The notes beneath the pieces are model-generated. The model did no database searches. It saw only the letters and a list, made by a program, of their open reading frames with translations, and was not told the DNA's origin. From the NCBI GenBank assembly GCA_042408965.1, contig JBHOQN010000164.1, positions 1 to 64,000 of the forward strand: a stretch of 64,000 bases of DNA. Reading direction: 5' to 3'. A program made the position numbers and the translations under genes. The DNA is from Thermogemmatispora sp042408965. GTDB taxonomy: Bacteria > Chloroflexota > Ktedonobacteria > Ktedonobacterales > Ktedonobacteraceae. This document shows positions 60,661 through 64,000 of this stretch, piece by piece; within the stretch, counting starts at the first letter, position 1; every line of letters begins with the position of its first letter.

Positions 60661-60845
60661 GCCCCGTCGCTGCTGGCCCTCGGCGGCCCTTGTGCAGAGA
60701 ACGAAGAAACTACCCTTCCCTGGAGATCAGCAGAGAGGTGGTGCGCTGGCGAAGAGAGGCGGGCGGGGCCTGCGTCCCTGGGGCGAGAGCGGAAGGAAGA
60801 GAAGTGGCGCTGCGAGGCTGCTGCGCGCCCTGATCGGATCGGGGG
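60661..60845. other. Short intergenic stretch
   Basis: The 185 bases between the ECF upstream region and the end of the zinc-ribbon/peptidase gene hold nothing recognisable. Confidence 0.35.
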
Positions 60846-61787
60846 TTAGCCGAGCGGCAATGGCGAGGGATCGAGCGCGCGCCTGAGGACCGCCTGGCGT
60901 CCATACTGGCGCTCCAGGGCCAGAAAGTACTGTAGTCCCTGGCCGTAGAGATCATCGCGTCGGGTCAGGCGCGCGGCCGTGCGCTGCCTGCCAAGCAGGA
61001 GCATTGTGCGATAGGCCACCCATTCGGCAAAGCCTTCGGCGAGCAGGAGCGGTTGCTGTTGGGGATGGAGGACGTGCTCATCCTGCCAGGCATGGGTCAG
61101 TTCGTGAGCGACCACGGCCTGGAAGAGGCTGCGGGGGAGATAGCTTTCGATATAGATCGTACACTTACCTCCCTTGCGCTCAAAGAGGCCGTACAGATAC
61201 TGGATCTCTGGAACGAGCGATTCGCTGGCGGCCGTCGATTCCGCAGGATGCAGATCATCTCCCAGCGCTATGAGCTCGGCGCGCTCCACCAGCAGCAGCA
61301 GAGGCCGGCTGTTGATCTGCAGGGCAAGCGCTCGTGCCAGCAGGGCCACGATCTCATCATAGAGCCGCTGGGCCTCGGCTTCATCATAGACAGCCTGGCT
61401 GAAGCAGCCAGCACAGCGCCTGATGCTCCCATGACGGCCGGAGATGATATGCCCCTGCTCGTTGAGAGGAACGTGGCAGACCCCGCAGCGCGGGCGCTCC
61501 TGCATACAGCGCTCGCAGTAGGGCATGGGAGGGTCACCCACCAGATAGCTGCTTTCCAGCAGGGCACGACCGCAGCAGCCGCAGAGCGCGACCTGGCCAC
61601 GACAGGCGGCGCAGAGCTGCGCCCCGCCCACGAGGTCCAGACTGTGCGCCGGCAGTCGGCAGCGCTCACAGCGGGGCTGGGACGTCTCACAGGATGAGCA
61701 GACCACCCGGCCAGTCGCATAGATGCGATAGGCATTCACCAGCGCACGACCGCAGAGGTGGCAGAAGCGCGGCAGCTGCTGGCTCAT
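60846..61787 (-). CDS. Zinc-ribbon/LIM-like protein with an HExxH peptidase domain (DA1-like)
   Basis: The 313-residue protein has three to four zinc-binding modules in its first 130 residues, each with CxxC pairs (C9/C12, C30/C33, C40/C43, C59/C62, C69/C72, C91/C94, C101/C104 and C125/C128). This is the spacing of LIM-type double zinc ribbons. A helical segment follows (about 135-220), then HELTH at 228-232 and a downstream Glu in LLLAEGFAEWVAY (about 251-255). That gives a gluzincin-like metal site. The order LIM then HExxH resembles plant DA1 growth-control peptidases. ATG 61787 has an AAGGA site. It follows the AI-2E transporter by 31 bp. Confidence 0.8.
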   Translation of the reverse strand: MSQQLPRFCHLCGRALVNAYRIYATGRVVCSSCETSQPRCERCRLPAHSLDLVGGAQLCAACRGQVALCGCCGRALLESSYLVGDPPMPYCERCMQERPRCGVCHVPLNEQGHIISGRHGSIRRCAGCFSQAVYDEAEAQRLYDEIVALLARALALQINSRPLLLLVERAELIALGDDLHPAESTAASESLVPEIQYLYGLFERKGGKCTIYIESYLPRSLFQAVVAHELTHAWQDEHVLHPQQQPLLLAEGFAEWVAYRTMLLLGRQRTAARLTRRDDLYGQGLQYFLALERQYGRQAVLRRALDPSPLPLG

Positions 61788-61818
61788 GGCATCAGGTCCT
61801 TCGGGCAAGGTCCCCCCT

Positions 61819-63042
61819 TTAGTGAGAGGGAGGCGCGACAGCCTCGCTGCCCCGTTCGCCGTCGCGGTCGGAGGCAGAGACAGCGCTTTTCGAGGTGGAG
61901 AAAGAGGTCGGCGTGGGCAGCGCCACCGGCGGCTCCTCGAACTGCTCAGGATGGAGCTTGCGCCACTCCTGCCAGATGGAGAAGAGCAGCGCCTGCAGCA
62001 CACCGGCCAGAGGAGCGGCGAAGATAGCGCCCACGATCCCGAAGAGCTCCGCGCCGGCGAGCAGGGCGAAGAGCGAGACCACTGGATGCAGGCCAACGGC
62101 CTTCCCTACAATACGGGGTCCAATCACATCGCCCTCCAGAATATGCACGCCGATAAAGTAGGCCAGCACCAGCAGGGCGGTCAGCCAGCCCTGGCTCAGA
62201 GCGATCAGCACACAGATGGCACCGGAAGTCAGGGTTCCCAGAACGGGAATGAACTCCAGCAAGAAGGCCAGCACCCCCAGCAGCACTGCGTACGGCACCT
62301 GCAGAATAAACATCCCCACGCCCACCAGCACTCCGACCAGGGCCGAGAGCAGCAACTGCCCGCGAATATAGCCGCCGATCACGCGCTCCACGGTATCGAG
62401 GAAGAAGCGCGTACGCTCACGCTGGCGCGTCGGCACACCGCGCCGAAGCCACTTGAGGGAGCGCTCGCCATCGATGAGCAGATAGACGCTGAGCACCATA
62501 ACGATGACCACATCCAGCACGCCCTCAAACAGGCCGGTGACAATGGGCACAGCGCTTGTGGCAACGTTCTCCAGCTGATTGAAAAGCTGCTGGCGCAGAT
62601 CGGAGAGCTGGGTCGCCGAGATACCGAAGCGGTTCAGGATGTCCTCGAGGGGACTCGTCTTTCCTCCCGGCCCGGGGGTGAGCATCTTCTGGACAAACTG
62701 CGCCAGCGAGCCAATCTGTTCGACCGTCGTGGTGATCACAAAATAGAGCAGCACGCTCAGGCCACCCAGAAAAACCAGATAGACGAGCAGAATCGCCAGC
62801 AGACGGGGCATGAAGCGCTCCAGCAGCTTAACCGCTGGCGTGATGGCGTAGGCCAGCAGCGCGGCAATCACCAGCATCAACAGCGACTGGGCGATATGAC
62901 TGATGCCCCAGAGCACCAGCACGGCCAGGGCCGTCCAGGCGAGGATCGCCAGCGGTATATCGCGTCGGCGTGTCCAGCGAGCGGCAGAACGAATCTCTTC
63001 TTCAACACGTGCACTTCCGGGGGATCGGGTACCGGTGGCCAT
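61819..63042 (-). CDS. AI-2E (YdiK/PerM) family transporter
   Basis: The 407-residue protein has eight TM helices arranged as in the AI-2E exporter family: paired helices near residues 35-75, one near 80-105, then a cytoplasmic helix, and a C-terminal bundle (about 190-370). PILGTL-type FIPVLGTLTSGAI and the GPRIVGKAVGLHPVVSLFALLAG motif near the end are characteristic. Substrates are diverse (signals, ions). ATG 63042 has an AGGGAG site. It precedes the DA1-like gene by 31 bp on the same strand, so they are likely co-transcribed. The tail is polar and variable. Confidence 0.92.
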   Translation of the reverse strand: MATGTRSPGSARVEEEIRSAARWTRRRDIPLAILAWTALAVLVLWGISHIAQSLLMLVIAALLAYAITPAVKLLERFMPRLLAILLVYLVFLGGLSVLLYFVITTTVEQIGSLAQFVQKMLTPGPGGKTSPLEDILNRFGISATQLSDLRQQLFNQLENVATSAVPIVTGLFEGVLDVVIVMVLSVYLLIDGERSLKWLRRGVPTRQRERTRFFLDTVERVIGGYIRGQLLLSALVGVLVGVGMFILQVPYAVLLGVLAFLLEFIPVLGTLTSGAICVLIALSQGWLTALLVLAYFIGVHILEGDVIGPRIVGKAVGLHPVVSLFALLAGAELFGIVGAIFAAPLAGVLQALLFSIWQEWRKLHPEQFEEPPVALPTPTSFSTSKSAVSASDRDGERGSEAVAPPSH

Positions 63043-63510
63043 GGATGCTTCTCCCTCTATTCCCTCTCTGACTGTCTTTTCGCGATACGAAGACGCCATG
63101 AGCTGAGAACGCAATGATGCTATCAGTATTTTTCAAACGAATGAGCTACCTACTTTTAGTATGTCAGAACTGACCAGACGTTTCAGGGGAACCTGCCTGG
63201 CAGCCTGTGGCAGCGCAGGCACAGGAGGATACAGCGAGAGAGCCAGCCAGGACCCTCTCCAGTCAATCCGGCGGGAGGAGCAGAGCCATCGCCCGCATCC
63301 ACCATCGTGTGTCCCCACCGGCAGCGTCGGCCGCCAGCCTGACCCGGCGCTGCTCTCAGGGTAGCGCAATTGCTGATCGCTGTCAAGCTGCGCCTGGCGC
63401 GCCGGCGTCTGACTCGCACACAGCACACTCTCCGCGTCCGTCCCGGTCCGATCCGGCCGGACGGGCGTGATTCGCGAGGGGAGCAGCGCGAGCACGCAGT
63501 GCCCGGGCAT
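63043..63510. other. Spacer between the AI-2E gene and tRNA-Gln
   Basis: The 468 bases contain the AI-2E upstream region and no recognised gene. A probable promoter for the AI-2E gene is somewhere in the AT-richer part near 63110-63160 but could not be fixed. Confidence 0.35.
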
Positions 63511-63537
63511 AAAAAAAGAGGCCGCGGCTGCGACCTC
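63511..63537 (-). terminator. Intrinsic terminator of tRNA-Gln
   Basis: Read leftward, GAGGTCGC and GCGGCCTC form an 8-bp stem with an AGCC loop and one wobble pair, followed by seven T (63511-63517). It lies 10 bases after the tRNA 3' end. This is the clearest intrinsic terminator in the window. Confidence 0.93.
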
Positions 63538-63546
63538 TCTCTCAGG

Positions 63547-63617
63547 CTGGGGTGCAGGGATTCGAACCCCAATGAGCCGATCCAGAGTCGGCTGTCCTAC
63601 CGTTGAACGACACCCCA
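63547..63617 (-). tRNA. tRNA-Gln (anticodon CUG)
   Basis: A 71-nt cloverleaf reads leftward from 63617. The acceptor arms TGGGGTG and CACCCCA pair. The anticodon loop CTCTGGA on GCCGA/TCGGC gives CUG, and the T-arm GGTTCGAATCC is canonical. The discriminator is G, and CCA is not encoded. It has its own promoter and terminator. Confidence 0.95.
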
Positions 63618-63665
63618 TTGAGCGCACCGCTCGCCGAGATCTCTCTACTGGCCGGTGCGGAAAAT

Positions 63666-63694
63666 ATATTACCGCAACTTCTGGGATTTGTCAA
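63666..63694 (-). promoter_or_regulatory. Promoter of tRNA-Gln
   Basis: On the minus strand TTGACA (63689-63694) and TAATAT (63666-63671) are separated by 17 bp. The -35 lies inside the 3' end of the preceding gene. This is a single-gene tRNA transcription unit with the terminator at 63511. Confidence 0.85.
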
Positions 63695-64000
63695 GACTCC
63701 AGAGGGGATCTTGCTCCTCGCCAGCGCACCAGCCAGTCGCGAAGGCCTGCAGCGCCGCCACGGCCTCCTCCCCTAGGCGCGCAGCGATGGCCTCTTCCAG
63801 GGCGGCACGCGGCAGCACGCGCGTGCTGCCGCAGCAGAAGCCGAGCAGCAGCATGAGGGCTGCCTGATCAGCGGCGCCGCGAGCCTCCAGAGCCGGCGGC
63901 AGAAAATGCGCCCGGACCCCACGCTGATGCAGGGCCGCTGCGATAGCCTCCGGCGACGGGTAGGGAATGCCGGCCATCCCGGCGGCGATCGGCGGTCGCC
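63669..64000 (-). CDS. Probable 2-oxoacid:acceptor oxidoreductase gamma-type subunit, C-terminal part
   Basis: The frame is open to the window edge, so the start lies outside. The visible 110 residues include ALMLLLGFCCGSTRVLP and ALEEAIAARLGEE, then QAFATGW, which match the C-terminal half of the gamma or KorC subunit of 2-oxoacid ferredoxin oxidoreductases (the N-x-LLG-alpha...AFxxG pattern). The first part (PYPSPEAIAAALHQRG) is also consistent. The usual N-terminal Rossmann glycines are not in view, so the match is moderate. The tRNA-Gln -35 lies inside its 3' end. Confidence 0.5.
   Translation of the reverse strand, partial: RPPIAAGMAGIPYPSPEAIAAALHQRGVRAHFLPPALEARGAADQAALMLLLGFCCGSTRVLPRAALEEAIAARLGEEAVAALQAFATGWCAGEEQDPLWSLDKSQKLR

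Noticed and set aside
63118..63510. Frames in the AI-2E to tRNA-Gln spacer
   Set aside because: Several short frames with Arg/Ser/Pro bias and no start signals; the region carries promoter and terminator functions.

Overview
The window is about 62-64% GC and tightly packed, with roughly 50 protein genes on both strands, three tRNA genes and no insertion sequence, prophage or CRISPR array. The gene content fits a spore-forming, filamentous Chloroflexota of the class Ktedonobacteria (Thermogemmatispora-like). The pointers are a split two-subunit glycine decarboxylase, a DnaB-DnaD-DnaI primosome operon, DUF512 and DUF4129 proteins, GAF-rich histidine kinases, and a cyclase/ATPase/TPR regulator. 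The taxonomic placement is an inference from protein style and was not tested by a search.

Layout. 0-1 kb: the 5' end of tuf with tRNA-Thr and tRNA-Tyr upstream, read leftward from a perfect consensus promoter. 1.2-3.6 kb: a small acidic ORF, a PemK/MazF-like toxin and selA. 3.5-8.0 kb: a cyclase-ATPase-TPR regulator broken by two frameshifts, behind rsgA. 8.4-12.4 kb: a two-TM ion channel facing a PCMT-family methyltransferase and an amidase. 12.6-17.5 kb: the glycine cleavage system gcvT-gcvH-gcvPA-gcvPB. 17.6-21.2 kb: an ABC-ATPase/LytTR fusion regulator divergent from an ABC exporter. 21.4-25.9 kb: a three-GAF histidine kinase, its receiver and a TPR protein. 25.9-29 kb: queA and a DUF4129 membrane protein. 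29.2-31.9 kb: a solitary NPPY-type DNA methyltransferase behind pentanucleotide repeats. 32.3-36.1 kb: a receiver, plsX, dut, a J-domain protein and DedA. 36.4-42.4 kb: a primary-type sigma factor, M20 peptidase, SRAP protein, methyltransferase and DUF512 protein. 42.8-46.5 kb: a possible structured RNA, a transaldolase-family gene overlapping head-to-head with an RsmC-like methyltransferase, and an amidohydrolase. 46.5-50.6 kb: the primosome operon dnaB-dnaD-dnaI with a phased DnaA-box cluster upstream. 50.8-54.4 kb: two cyclophilins, signal peptidase I and a CBS protein. 54.7-60.5 kb: a fused two-module glycosyltransferase with a small upstream ORF, a GspE-N domain protein, a catalytically degenerate alkaline-phosphatase-fold protein and an ECF sigma factor. 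60.8-64 kb: a zinc-ribbon/HExxH protein resembling plant DA1, an AI-2E transporter, tRNA-Gln, and the 3' end of a probable 2-oxoacid oxidoreductase subunit.

Most of the window is core metabolism and information processing. The items most worth a second look are the DnaA-box array beside the helicase-loading operon (candidate oriC or DnaA-controlled promoter), the pseudo-phosphatase beside a GspE-N protein, the DA1-like LIM/peptidase, the ABC-LytTR fusion with a palindrome over its own promoter, the structured element at 42.8-43.0 kb, the orphan methyltransferase, and the recurrent hairpins lacking U-tracts between convergent genes.
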